Part shown: one piece after another, positions 1-7,626 of the stretch
Layout of the letters: the number at the start of each line of letters is the position of its first letter
How positions within the stretch are numbered: the stretch's first letter is position 1
Origin: Anaerocolumna jejuensis DSM 15929
Lineage (GTDB): Bacteria > Bacillota > Clostridia > Lachnospirales > Lachnospiraceae
Length of the DNA stretch: 64,000 nt
Reading direction: 5' to 3'
Assembly: GCF_900142215.1 (NCBI RefSeq)
Contig: NZ_FRAC01000009.1
Span: 62,001 to 126,000 of the forward strand
Translations under genes and position numbers: made by a program
The notes under the pieces: model-generated
Seen by the model: the letters and a program-made list of their open reading frames with translations, nothing else
The model's database searches: none
Told to the model about the DNA's origin: nothing

Positions 1-366
1 AAGCAGCAGGCCATTGGTGCTCATACACTTGAGGATATCCGGAAAAGCCTCCTTTATAAGTCGAAAGGTATTAAGGGCATAGTCCGTTGCCAGGGTATCT
101 CCCGGACCTGCGATACCAACTACCGTAATCTCAGGACATAGCTCCAAAGACTTTCTTACAATTTCCAAGGCCTCCTCAGCCTGAATGACCACGGAGGTAA
201 CGCCGGGCCTTTGCTCATAATCGTTGATTTTTCTGTCACAGAATTTACATTCTATATTACACCCCGGGCTCACCGGTAAATGGATTCTGCCCTTATTCGC
301 CCTGTGCCCTGCAAAGCATGGATGAGAATTCTTTAGCGCTTCGTAATTATTCCTGTTATCTTCCAT
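1..366 (-). CDS. NifB-like radical SAM protein, N-terminal part (truncated by window edge)
   Basis: The first 122 codons are present; the rest lies beyond the window edge. The N-terminus runs HPCFAG, then GRIHLPVSPGCN, then the radical SAM cluster motif CNIECKFC (CxxxCxxC, three Cys for a 4Fe-4S cluster). It is followed by DRKINDYEQRPGV, which resembles the NRK...RPGV stretch after the cluster in NifB. In NifB this family builds an Fe-S cofactor precursor with S-adenosylmethionine. The gene starts 101 bp after the NifH-like gene on the same strand, so the two are probably co-transcribed and NifD/K-like partners may follow outside the window. A true nitrogenase role is not shown; a nitrogenase-like reductase accessory is equally possible. 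Confidence 0.8.
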   Translation of the reverse strand, partial: MEDNRNNYEALKNSHPCFAGHRANKGRIHLPVSPGCNIECKFCDRKINDYEQRPGVTSVVIQAEEALEIVRKSLELCPEITVVGIAGPGDTLATDYALNTFRLIKEAFPDILKCMSTNGLLL

Positions 367-466
367 CTTGACTCCATTTCTGCTCACGCTTTTCTGCCTG
401 TAACTTTAAGCGAATGAATATTCCTGTTAACGGATGCAATTATTATATTAAGTTTCATTTTCTCCC

Positions 467-1345
467 TTATAAATTGCTTGCCTGCTCTGTCCGTATGGTT
501 CCGGTTTCCATGGCTAAAAGGTAATCTCCCCATTTGGCTGCCCACTCTCTTAACTCACCGATTTCAAGAGGAGCAGGGACCTTTGATTCCGTATGGTTTG
601 CTATCTTTCTGGCAAGCGAACGGTACACATCTGCCTGTGCCGTATTGGGTGCGGCTTCAATGGTGGTCTTTCCCTGCAATTCGCTCTGGGTTACGGTTAC
701 GGAGCGGGGAACATATTCAATTACCTGGGTATTGGTCTTTGCAACGAAATCATCGATTATTTCTTTGGAGTAGGGTGCATTGATGGAATTGGCAATGACA
801 CCGCCAAGTAAGGCTCCGCCTGATCTTGAGTACTTATGTATTCCTTTGAAAAGGTTATTGGAAGCATATATGGACATGAAATCCGCAGAGGATACGGTAA
901 ATACATGTTCCGCTATCCCTTCTCTGATTGGTACGGCGAAACCGCCGCATACAACGTCTCCGAGAACATCATAAATGACATAATCCAAATCCAGTTCTTC
1001 GAAAACCTTCTGCTGCTTAAATAATTCCACCGCAGTAATAATACCTCTTCCGGCGCATCCGACACCGGGTGCGGGGCCTCCGGCCTCCACACAGTAAATA
1101 CCGTGAAAGCCTTCGAATATGACCTCACTGGCTTTTACCGTACTCTTTTCTCTCAGCGTATCCAGTACGGTGGGTATATATTTTCCATTGCGCAAGGTAT
1201 TCGTGGAATCACTTTTCGGGTCGCAGCCAAACTGCATTACCTTATAACCCATCTCAGATAAAGCGGCAGACAGATTTGATGTCGTTGTTGATTTGCCGAT
1301 GCCTCCTTTACCATAGATTGCAATTTGTGTTGTTTTTTTCGCCAT
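467..1345 (-). CDS. NifH-like Fe protein (nitrogenase reductase family ATPase)
   Basis: This 292-residue protein has the full set of Fe-protein landmarks. They are the P-loop GKGGIGKST near residue 12, the two cluster-ligand cysteines in GVGCAGRG (about 98) and DVVCGGFA (about 132), and the switch regions. These proteins form a homodimer bridged by one 4Fe-4S cluster and pass electrons to a partner reductase with ATP hydrolysis. The length matches NifH. A NifB-like gene follows downstream, but no NifDK is visible, so the substrate is unknown. Candidates are nitrogenase, methylthio-alkane-reductase-type enzymes, or an uncharacterised group IV/VI relative. A strong promoter lies about 95 bp upstream. 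Start: ATG after AAGGGGAAAAGG. Confidence 0.88.
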   Translation of the reverse strand: MAKKTTQIAIYGKGGIGKSTTTSNLSAALSEMGYKVMQFGCDPKSDSTNTLRNGKYIPTVLDTLREKSTVKASEVIFEGFHGIYCVEAGGPAPGVGCAGRGIITAVELFKQQKVFEELDLDYVIYDVLGDVVCGGFAVPIREGIAEHVFTVSSADFMSIYASNNLFKGIHKYSRSGGALLGGVIANSINAPYSKEIIDDFVAKTNTQVIEYVPRSVTVTQSELQGKTTIEAAPNTAQADVYRSLARKIANHTESKVPAPLEIGELREWAAKWGDYLLAMETGTIRTEQASNL

Positions 1346-1440
1346 AATCCTTTTCCCCTTCTATTCATTTTCGATGACTGCCTCTGATTGTTATATTAAC
1401 ATACTATTCATATATGTTTAATATTATTAATTTTTTTCAT

Positions 1441-1469
1441 ATAATATACTATCCGGTTTTAAATGTCAA
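1441..1469 (-). promoter_or_regulatory. Sigma-A promoter of the NifH-like gene
   Basis: Reading the minus strand, TTGACA (1464-1469) and TATTAT (1441-1446) are separated by exactly 17 bp. The predicted RNA start is near 1434, leaving a leader of about 90 nt before the NifH-like start. No operator palindrome is obvious inside it. Confidence 0.7.
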
Positions 1470-1489
1470 CTACTTAGAATAAATTTGAC

Positions 1490-1594
1490 GAAAAAAAGGG
1501 CTGTCGCAAAAAGAACAATCAATACCGGATATTGTATACATAAACGAATTTATGCAAGATATCCGGTCTGAACTATCTATTTTGCAACAGTCCC
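1490..1594 (-). terminator. Large nested-hairpin terminator after the ABC-F gene
   Basis: An outer stem pairs GGGCTGTCGCAAAA (1498-1511) with TTTTGCAACAGTCCC (1580-1594). An inner stem pairs ACCGGATAT (1524-1532) with ATATCCGGT (1559-1567). On the minus strand the structure ends in a run of seven T, as expected for an intrinsic terminator of the ABC-F gene. At ~100 bp it is far larger than a normal terminator, and the outer arms resemble terminal repeats of small foldback elements. The rest of 1346-1680 holds only the NifH promoter and leader. Confidence 0.65.
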
Positions 1595-1680
1595 TTCTCC
1601 AATCTTACAGCACATTTTATAGCCTGAGAGAACGTAAATTCAATGCTAAGCCGAATATACAACCAAATAACCGGCTTAAC

Positions 1681-3639
1681 CTAATTACAATCCATCCATT
1701 CCTCCATACAGAAATCAAGCTCTGCTGATAATTCCTCCTGCCTGCGGTAAAGCTTATTAAGCTCCTCAAGCAGGATATGAGGAGAATTCATACTTTCTCC
1801 TATGCTGCTGATTTCTTTTTCCAGGTTTTCAATCCGGGTTTCAAGATTTTTCTTTCTTTCTGCCGTATCTTCCTTCTTTTCCTCTTTTTTTCTGCCGCAT
1901 CCCCCATGGGGTTTTACTTTTATGCTGTCTTTCTTAGCGGGAGTATCAGCAGGCTTATTTTCAGCCTGCCTGTTAAGCTTCTCTTTTATCTCCTTATAGT
2001 CATCGTAATTTCCGGCATAGCTTATAAGCTTTCCTCTTTCCAGTGAAAGTACCCTGCCGGCAGCTTTATTGATAAAGTACCTGTCATGGGAAATAAAAAA
2101 TACGGTTCCTTTAAAGGCTTCCAGCGTATTCTCGATATTTTCAATGGAGGAGGTATCCAGGTGGTTGGTAGGTTCATCCAATATCAGCAGATTTGCCTCA
2201 TGAAAAATTAGTCTGGCAAGCATCAGGCGTACTCTCTCTCCTCCGGACAGGTGCTTTACCTTCTTATACACCGTACTGCCAAAGAACAGGAACTTTGAAA
2301 GATATTCTCTGGCCGCTCCTTCCAGAATTGAAATATCTTCTCTAAAGCATTCGACCACTGTCAGTTCTTCATTAGAAAACACAAGCTGCTGGGGAAGATA
2401 CGCTGCCTTTACACTGCTGCCGAGCTCTATGATGCCATCATCCGGCACTTCTTCTCCCAAAAGCATCTTAAGAAAGGTTGTTTTGCCGCTGCCATTCTGC
2501 CCAATCAGGGCAACTCTTTCCCCATAATAGACCTGTACTTCCCCATCTTCAAAGAGAACTTTCCCGCCATAGGCTTTTTTCAGGCCCTCTGCTTTGATTA
2601 CGATATTTCCCGACCTGCCCGTCTCTATAAAGTTCAGTTTCATATCTTTTTTCTTAGTAACGGGCCTTTCTATCCGCTCTATTTTATCAAGCCTGTTCTG
2701 GATGCTGGCAGCCCTTTTATAGAATTTATTATTACCGCCCTTAGAGGCCCATTCCCTTAACTGCTTTACGGAGGTTTCCATTTCACCGATTTTCTTCTGC
2801 TGTTCCCTGAAGGTCTCCTGCCATAAACGGATTTTTTCTTCTTTCAGGCGGAGATATTCCGTGTAATTCCCCTGATAAGTGTCACTTTCCTTCTCTTCAA
2901 ATTCAATGATTTTTGTTACGGTATGATCCAGAAAATATCTGTCATGGGATACAATAATTACGGTTCCCTTATAATTTCTTACATACTCCTCCAACCATTC
3001 TACGGATTCCATGTCCAGGTGGTTGGTGGGCTCATCCAGTAGCAGGATATCCGGGCTGTCCATCAGAAGCTTTCCAAGGGCTGCCGTGGTCTTCTCACCG
3101 CCGCTTAATATGCTAAAATCCTTATTTAAGAATTCTTCGCTGAATTTAAGGCCCTTGCATATCCGGTTCAGCTTCTCCGTCACCTCATAACCGCCCTTGC
3201 TTTCATACACTTTAAGACAGTTATCATATCTCTTCAGTATCCGCTCCAGCTCTGCCTCCTTTGCATGCTGCATGTCTTTTTCCAGGCTTCTTAGCTCAGC
3301 TTCCAGGGCATACACTTCCTCAAAGGCAAGATTCAGCACATCTATTACCTTAATCCCTGCTTCATAATCCGGTATCTGGTTAAGATAGGCACAGGTTACC
3401 TCCTTCGGCAGTATAACCCATCCTTCATCATATCCCGGAGGTACCGGAGCATAGGGATAGCCGGCACAGTGATTCAAGGTCAGGATGCCGGCAATCAATT
3501 TCAGTACCGTAGTCTTACCGCTTCCGTTTTCTCCGACTATTCCAGCCTTTTCACCTTCATTTACCATAAAGGTTATATTATTTAATACCAAAGTGGTATC
3601 CATATATTTCTTTACACCATTAACAAATAAATCCTTCAT
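1681..3639 (-). CDS. ABC-F family ATP-binding protein (ribosome-associated type)
   Basis: The protein has two ABC ATPase domains in one chain and no membrane segments. Domain 1 has Walker A GENGSGKTT, signature LSGGEKTT and Walker B LLLDEPTNHLD. Domain 2 has GQNGSGKTT, LSGGERVR and LLILDEPTNHLD. They are joined by a charged linker of about 80 residues. A lysine-rich stretch and a C-terminal coiled coil (about 570-652) follow, as in YdiF/Uup-type members. ABC-F proteins act on the ribosome; some give resistance to drugs binding the peptidyl-transferase centre, others help stalled translation, and this sequence alone does not decide which. Start chosen at ATG 3639 (652 aa) because GGAGGA sits just upstream; the longer frame needs a TTG inside that site. 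Confidence 0.9.
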   Translation of the reverse strand: MKDLFVNGVKKYMDTTLVLNNITFMVNEGEKAGIVGENGSGKTTVLKLIAGILTLNHCAGYPYAPVPPGYDEGWVILPKEVTCAYLNQIPDYEAGIKVIDVLNLAFEEVYALEAELRSLEKDMQHAKEAELERILKRYDNCLKVYESKGGYEVTEKLNRICKGLKFSEEFLNKDFSILSGGEKTTAALGKLLMDSPDILLLDEPTNHLDMESVEWLEEYVRNYKGTVIIVSHDRYFLDHTVTKIIEFEEKESDTYQGNYTEYLRLKEEKIRLWQETFREQQKKIGEMETSVKQLREWASKGGNNKFYKRAASIQNRLDKIERIERPVTKKKDMKLNFIETGRSGNIVIKAEGLKKAYGGKVLFEDGEVQVYYGERVALIGQNGSGKTTFLKMLLGEEVPDDGIIELGSSVKAAYLPQQLVFSNEELTVVECFREDISILEGAAREYLSKFLFFGSTVYKKVKHLSGGERVRLMLARLIFHEANLLILDEPTNHLDTSSIENIENTLEAFKGTVFFISHDRYFINKAAGRVLSLERGKLISYAGNYDDYKEIKEKLNRQAENKPADTPAKKDSIKVKPHGGCGRKKEEKKEDTAERKKNLETRIENLEKEISSIGESMNSPHILLEELNKLYRRQEELSAELDFCMEEWMDCN

Positions 3640-4220
3640 AAATTCCTCCAATTCCCTGCCCTTACAGCCCCAGGCTCACACCTTCTCCGGCTGCAGGGGC
3701 AGGCTCTTTTGATATTCAGGCAATTGACCTGCTTTGCTTTATGCTTTTAATTGGAATTCCATTGATAAAGGATAGTCTTAGATGAATTTTGCGGACAAAA
3801 AAACTGCAGAAAGAATACTCTTTCTACAGTGCTGTATTTCCTATTGTTCAGATGACAGAGCCTAATGCTTCTCAAGCTCTTTGGCTGATGCTTTCCAAGC
3901 TCATTTCCTGATGCTTTTCAGGTTCTTTTCCCGGCTCTTCAGCTTTAAGGCTAAAACAATCTTTCTTTGTGTAATATCAGCAAAGTATACCCTTCCAAAT
4001 ATTTCCTTTATAATGATTCCATTATAAATAGCCTATTTAATTGATTCATGGCTGCATTTTTTGGGTATCATACCTTACTGCTCCTTCCGTTCTGTAATAA
4101 CTTTCTATCTGTATTTTATCAGGTTCTTTTTCACTTTCCTACCTCAAGAATTTTTTTAAAAATTCCTGACCCAATGAAAGTACAGATAGCTATATAATCA
4201 CAAAACAGAAATTGCTCTTA
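3640..4220. other. Intergenic region between ABC-F and hemerythrin genes
   Basis: About 580 bp without a convincing gene. It holds one clear terminator (3796-3830) and an A/T-rich stretch. A short open frame around 3860-3960 on the minus strand has no start codon or ribosome site and is not called. Confidence 0.6.
3796..3830 (-). terminator. Intrinsic terminator of the hcp-hemerythrin operon
   Basis: On the minus strand ACTGTAGAAAGA pairs with TCTTTCTGCAGT (one mismatch) and is followed by seven T. It lies about 390 bp past the hemerythrin stop, so the operon mRNA would carry a long 3' end. Confidence 0.75.
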
Positions 4221-4784
4221 TCAGATGCTGCTGTATTTACTTACAAGTTCTTCCAGCAGTCCAAGACAGTATTTTTGCACTCCTTCGCCCTCTGCCTGCT
4301 CTTCAAAGGCTCTTACTCTTTCATCAACAGATGCAAGTATTTCCGGGCTCAGGCTTTTCTCTGCATAAGGATAGACTACTTCGTTTTCTTTACCGATATG
4401 TCTTTTTAGCAGATTGGCATAACCGGAAGCGCCTGCAATAATACCAAGCTTATGAATGGTTTTGGGCTCCTCCCTGTAAAGCTTCGTGGCTTCCTCCAAA
4501 TCGGATATATGCAGACGTCCCAGGTCATGTTCCACCAGCATTCCATGCTGAATCAGGTTGGTCCCTATTTTGCCCAGGTGCTGGGTCATTTCCGCAAATA
4601 AAACCTGCTCTTCCTTGCCATGATGATGCTTGTCCGCATAGTTTCTGGCAAAGTATATCATCTTTTCGAAATCTTCCGTATTGACTTCTCCGCCTTCTAT
4701 CATACGGCAGCAGGCATTTTCCACCGCACCGATAAATTTAAGGATATTATCATGTTCCATCACCATTAATTCTACGCTGTACAT
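4221..4784 (-). CDS. Hemerythrin HHE cation-binding domain protein
   Basis: A 187-residue protein carrying the HHE-type di-iron pattern: H11 in EHDNIL, the HHH at 53-55 with following acidic residues, the H80/H86 region (QHGMLVEHD), and H129 with E132 (KRHIGKENE). Such domains bind O2, NO or peroxide at a di-iron centre, or help repair Fe-S or di-iron sites. It is the third gene of a minus-strand run after hcp and an unnamed gene, which points to oxygen or nitrosative stress defence. Start at ATG 4784 because GGGAGG is 8 nt upstream; the ATG two codons earlier touches the ribosome site. Confidence 0.85.
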   Translation of the reverse strand: MYSVELMVMEHDNILKFIGAVENACCRMIEGGEVNTEDFEKMIYFARNYADKHHHGKEEQVLFAEMTQHLGKIGTNLIQHGMLVEHDLGRLHISDLEEATKLYREEPKTIHKLGIIAGASGYANLLKRHIGKENEVVYPYAEKSLSPEILASVDERVRAFEEQAEGEGVQKYCLGLLEELVSKYSSI

Positions 4785-4880
4785 AAGCATACCTCCCTGA
4801 CCTGTTTTTCAGTTTATCCTTCAGCACTTTATTGATATTGACTTATTGTTATGATGCCAGGCTGCCGACGGTCCCCGCCC

Positions 4881-5489
4881 TTATTGCATTACAAGCTCAT
4901 AAATATTGCCTTCCTCTGCATGGAAGGAAAGCCTGGTGGAGCTTAACATTCCTTCTATTATTGCCCTTCTGAGCTCATAATAAACCTCTGAGGTCTCTCC
5001 CAGCTGCTCCCAGTAACTGCTGTGAACACAGGCAGTCTGCTGCCATCTGGTAATAAGCTCGCTCTGCTCCAGTACTTCATTTACTCTGTCACAGGGCATG
5101 CCGTCAATCAGGCTGTCGCAGATAGCCTGAAAGGCTTCCTCTGTGTCCGCATTTTCCGGTACGCCATGCTTTTTTCCAAATTCAAAGGCTATCCGGATAA
5201 GCTCTTTCTTTCGTTCCGGCTCTGCTTTCAGCAGCTCGGTAACTGCCAGGCTTAATCTTCCTTCTGTAACGGAGATTCTGCTCTGAAGCCATCCATGTAT
5301 ATTTGCACCATCTATAATATCCTCCAGAGGCTTGTTTTCAATGGTCCCACATGCTTCTGAAAGCTTTTCTTCTAATTTACTGTCCCAGTTGTTTTCACTG
5401 GAAGCTTTTATCATATCCTGTATTAATTCTTCCTGTAATGTAATCTTATGAAATACCCAGTAATGAATGGGTCCTAAAAATGCACTCAT
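4881..5489 (-). CDS. Conserved-looking protein of unknown function next to hcp
   Basis: A soluble, mostly helical-looking protein of 202 residues. I do not recognise its family. The N-terminus has a striking MSAFLGPIHYWVFHKI segment, and a CVHSSYWE stretch lies at about 150. It has no signal peptide, no membrane segment and no obvious cofactor motif apart from scattered His and Cys. It sits between hcp (upstream) and the hemerythrin gene (downstream), so a role in the same NO/O2 stress response is a reasonable inference. Start: ATG 5489 after AAAGGAG, seven nt upstream. Confidence 0.75.
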   Translation of the reverse strand: MSAFLGPIHYWVFHKITLQEELIQDMIKASSENNWDSKLEEKLSEACGTIENKPLEDIIDGANIHGWLQSRISVTEGRLSLAVTELLKAEPERKKELIRIAFEFGKKHGVPENADTEEAFQAICDSLIDGMPCDRVNEVLEQSELITRWQQTACVHSSYWEQLGETSEVYYELRRAIIEGMLSSTRLSFHAEEGNIYELVMQ

Positions 5490-5513
5490 ATGGTTCTCCT
5501 TTAGCATGGATTA

Positions 5514-5559
5514 CCGGAACTGCTGCAATATTTATCGGATGAGAAAGCAGCAGTTCCGG
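5514..5559. repeat. 13-bp perfect inverted repeat between hcp and the next gene
   Basis: CCGGAACTGCTGC (5514-5526) is exactly complementary to 5547-5559, with a 20-nt loop. No T-run follows on the minus strand, so it is more likely an RNA-processing or partial-attenuation hairpin that lowers expression of the downstream genes than a full terminator. Confidence 0.55.
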
Positions 5560-5622
5560 AATTACCATGACATTTTGGCTGGTAATAACTCTATATTAAA
5601 AGGGGGAGGGTATAGGAAATTG

Positions 5623-7485
5623 TTACTTTGTCAACTGGCTGTTTAACTTAGCCAGAACCTCATTTACATCTATGCCGTGAACTGCACAGGCATCCTCTAA
5701 GGATTCCATCTGGGAGGAAGGGCAGCCTAAGCAGTGCATGCCAATCTCTAACAGGGCAGGAGCAAGGTCCTCGTCAATACGGAGAATGTCACCAATCAGC
5801 ATATCCTTTGTGATGATACCTTCTTCCGCAGCAGCGGCAGCCTCATCTTCCTTGCCAAAGAAAAGCTCCATGTCGTCTTCCACTGTTCCGATTCCTGCAA
5901 TGCCAAAGTTCTCTACTAAAACCTTTGCTACATTGGGTGAAAGGAAAGCAGGAAGTGTGGGTCCTAAATGGATGTTCTTTACACCCAGGTATAACAGGGC
6001 TAATAATACGATAACAGCCTTCTGCTCATACCATGCAATGTTGTAGATGATGGGCAGGTCATTAATATCCTCTAAGCCAAATACTTCCTTCAGCTTTAAT
6101 GCAATAACCGCAAGGGAATAGGAGTCGTTGCACTGTCCTGCATCCAGTACTCTCGGAATTCCGCCGATGTCACCCAGTTCAAGCTTGTTGTATTTATACT
6201 TTGCACAGCCTGCTGTTAAGATTACGGCATCCTTAGGAAGTGCCTTTGCAAAGTCTGTGTAATAGTTTCTGGATTTTGCTCTTCCGTCACAGCCTGCCAT
6301 TACGACAAATTTCTTAATAGCTCCTGATTTCACAGCACCGACTACCGTATCGGCAAGGGCTAATACCTGATTGTGGGCAAAGCCTCCGACGATTTCACCG
6401 GTCTCAATTTCTGTGGGCGCAGCACATTTCTTAGCATGCTCAATAATTTCAGAAAAATCCTTCTCTTCTCCGATTTCACCGGGGATGTGCCTGCAGCCGG
6501 GGAAGCCTGCAGCTCCAGTGGTATAAAGTCTGTCTTTATAGCTGTCCTTAGGCGGAACGATACAGTTGGTGGTCATTAAGATAGGTCCGTTGAAGCTTTC
6601 AAATTCTTCCTTCTGCTTCCACCATGCATTACCGTAGTTGCCTACGAAATGGGAGTATTTCTTAAAAGCAGGGTAATAATGGGCAGGCAGCATTTCCGAA
6701 TGGGTATATACATCTACGCCGGTTCCCTCTGTCTGCTTAAGAAGCATTTCCATATCACGTAAATCATGTCCAGAAATAAGGATTCCGGGACGGTTTCCTA
6801 CGCCGATATTAACCTTTGTAATTTCCGGATTGCCATAGGCTGTGGTATTGGCCTTGTCAAGAAGGGCCATTCCGTTTACGCCGTATTTACCGGTTTCCAG
6901 AGTAAGTGCAACAAGCTCATCTGCACCAAGACTGTCATCCAGGGTCTTTGCCAGTGCTTTCTGTAAGAAAGCATCCACTTCCTCATCATCGTTCAGAAGT
7001 GCATTGGCATGCTTGCCATAAGCGGAAAGTCCTTTTAATCCATAAGTGATAAGTTCTCTAAGAGATCTGATATCTTCATTTTCGGTAGAAAGAACGCCTA
7101 CTGTAGCTGCCTTTGCAGCAAATTCCTTTCTGTCTGCTTCCCAAAGGGCTGCTTCGTTCAGATTATTTTTATTGCCTAACTGTCCTGCCAGTTCCTTCTT
7201 GGCCTCTATTGTTGTAATAATACGGGAAACAACCGCTTCCTCGTCAAAATTTGCATTGGTTATGGTGGTAAACAGGTTCAAGGTTATCAGGTGGTTGATT
7301 TCAGGGCTGACTTTCTTTCCTTCTTCACGAAGCCTTGTAGTGATTTCAGAAATCCCCTTGGTCACATAAACCAATAAATCCTGCATGGCAGCTACTTCCG
7401 GACTCTTGCCGCATACCCCTGATTGCGTACATCCGCTGCAGCCTGCTGTTTCCTGACATTGATAACAGAACATCTTGTTCTCCAT
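5623..7485 (-). CDS. hcp: Hydroxylamine reductase/hybrid-cluster protein with C-terminal DUF1858 domain
   Basis: The first ~550 residues are a hybrid-cluster protein. C7, C10, C19 and C25 have the CxxC-x8-C-x5-C spacing of the N-terminal cluster. The hybrid-cluster ligands are visible as GHDLRD (His), HSEMLP (Glu), NCIVPP, AGCDGRAKSR, TAGCAKYKYNKL and AGQCNDSYS (Cys), and YEQKAV (Glu). Hcp reduces hydroxylamine in vitro and acts as an NO reductase or nitrosylase in cells. Residues ~555-620 add a domain beginning ITKDMLIGDIL with IGMHCLGCPSSQ, which I read as DUF1858/ScdA-N-like, often found in Fe-S or NO-related proteins. The total of 620 aa is therefore a fusion. First gene of the stress operon; a dyad typical of a CRP/FNR-type site lies upstream. 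Confidence 0.93.
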   Translation of the reverse strand: MENKMFCYQCQETAGCSGCTQSGVCGKSPEVAAMQDLLVYVTKGISEITTRLREEGKKVSPEINHLITLNLFTTITNANFDEEAVVSRIITTIEAKKELAGQLGNKNNLNEAALWEADRKEFAAKAATVGVLSTENEDIRSLRELITYGLKGLSAYGKHANALLNDDEEVDAFLQKALAKTLDDSLGADELVALTLETGKYGVNGMALLDKANTTAYGNPEITKVNIGVGNRPGILISGHDLRDMEMLLKQTEGTGVDVYTHSEMLPAHYYPAFKKYSHFVGNYGNAWWKQKEEFESFNGPILMTTNCIVPPKDSYKDRLYTTGAAGFPGCRHIPGEIGEEKDFSEIIEHAKKCAAPTEIETGEIVGGFAHNQVLALADTVVGAVKSGAIKKFVVMAGCDGRAKSRNYYTDFAKALPKDAVILTAGCAKYKYNKLELGDIGGIPRVLDAGQCNDSYSLAVIALKLKEVFGLEDINDLPIIYNIAWYEQKAVIVLLALLYLGVKNIHLGPTLPAFLSPNVAKVLVENFGIAGIGTVEDDMELFFGKEDEAAAAAEEGIITKDMLIGDILRIDEDLAPALLEIGMHCLGCPSSQMESLEDACAVHGIDVNEVLAKLNSQLTK

Positions 7486-7573
7486 TCTAATATCCTCCTG
7501 TGATTTTAATTGCGCCTGTCATTATTTGGTACCGCGCCTTGATGTTTATATCTTATCAGCTGGAAATAAAAAA

Positions 7574-7595
7574 GTCCGTAACATATGTTACAGAC
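7574..7595 (-). promoter_or_regulatory. Dyad that is both terminator of the GGDEF gene and candidate hcp operator
   Basis: The perfect palindrome GTAACATATGTTAC (7578-7591) is extended to GTC/GAC with one mismatch, and on the minus strand it is followed by six T, a good terminator for the upstream TPR-GGDEF gene. The same dyad is centred near 7584.5. A -10-like GATATA lies at 7547-7552, so the dyad would sit about 44 bp before the hcp start site, the place used by CRP/FNR-family activators such as HcpR. From memory, GTAAC-N4-GTTAC resembles proposed clostridial HcpR sites; I could not check this. Confidence 0.55.
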
Positions 7596-7626
7596 CGAAA
7601 ATTTTTTTGAAATTTTTTAATTTTTT

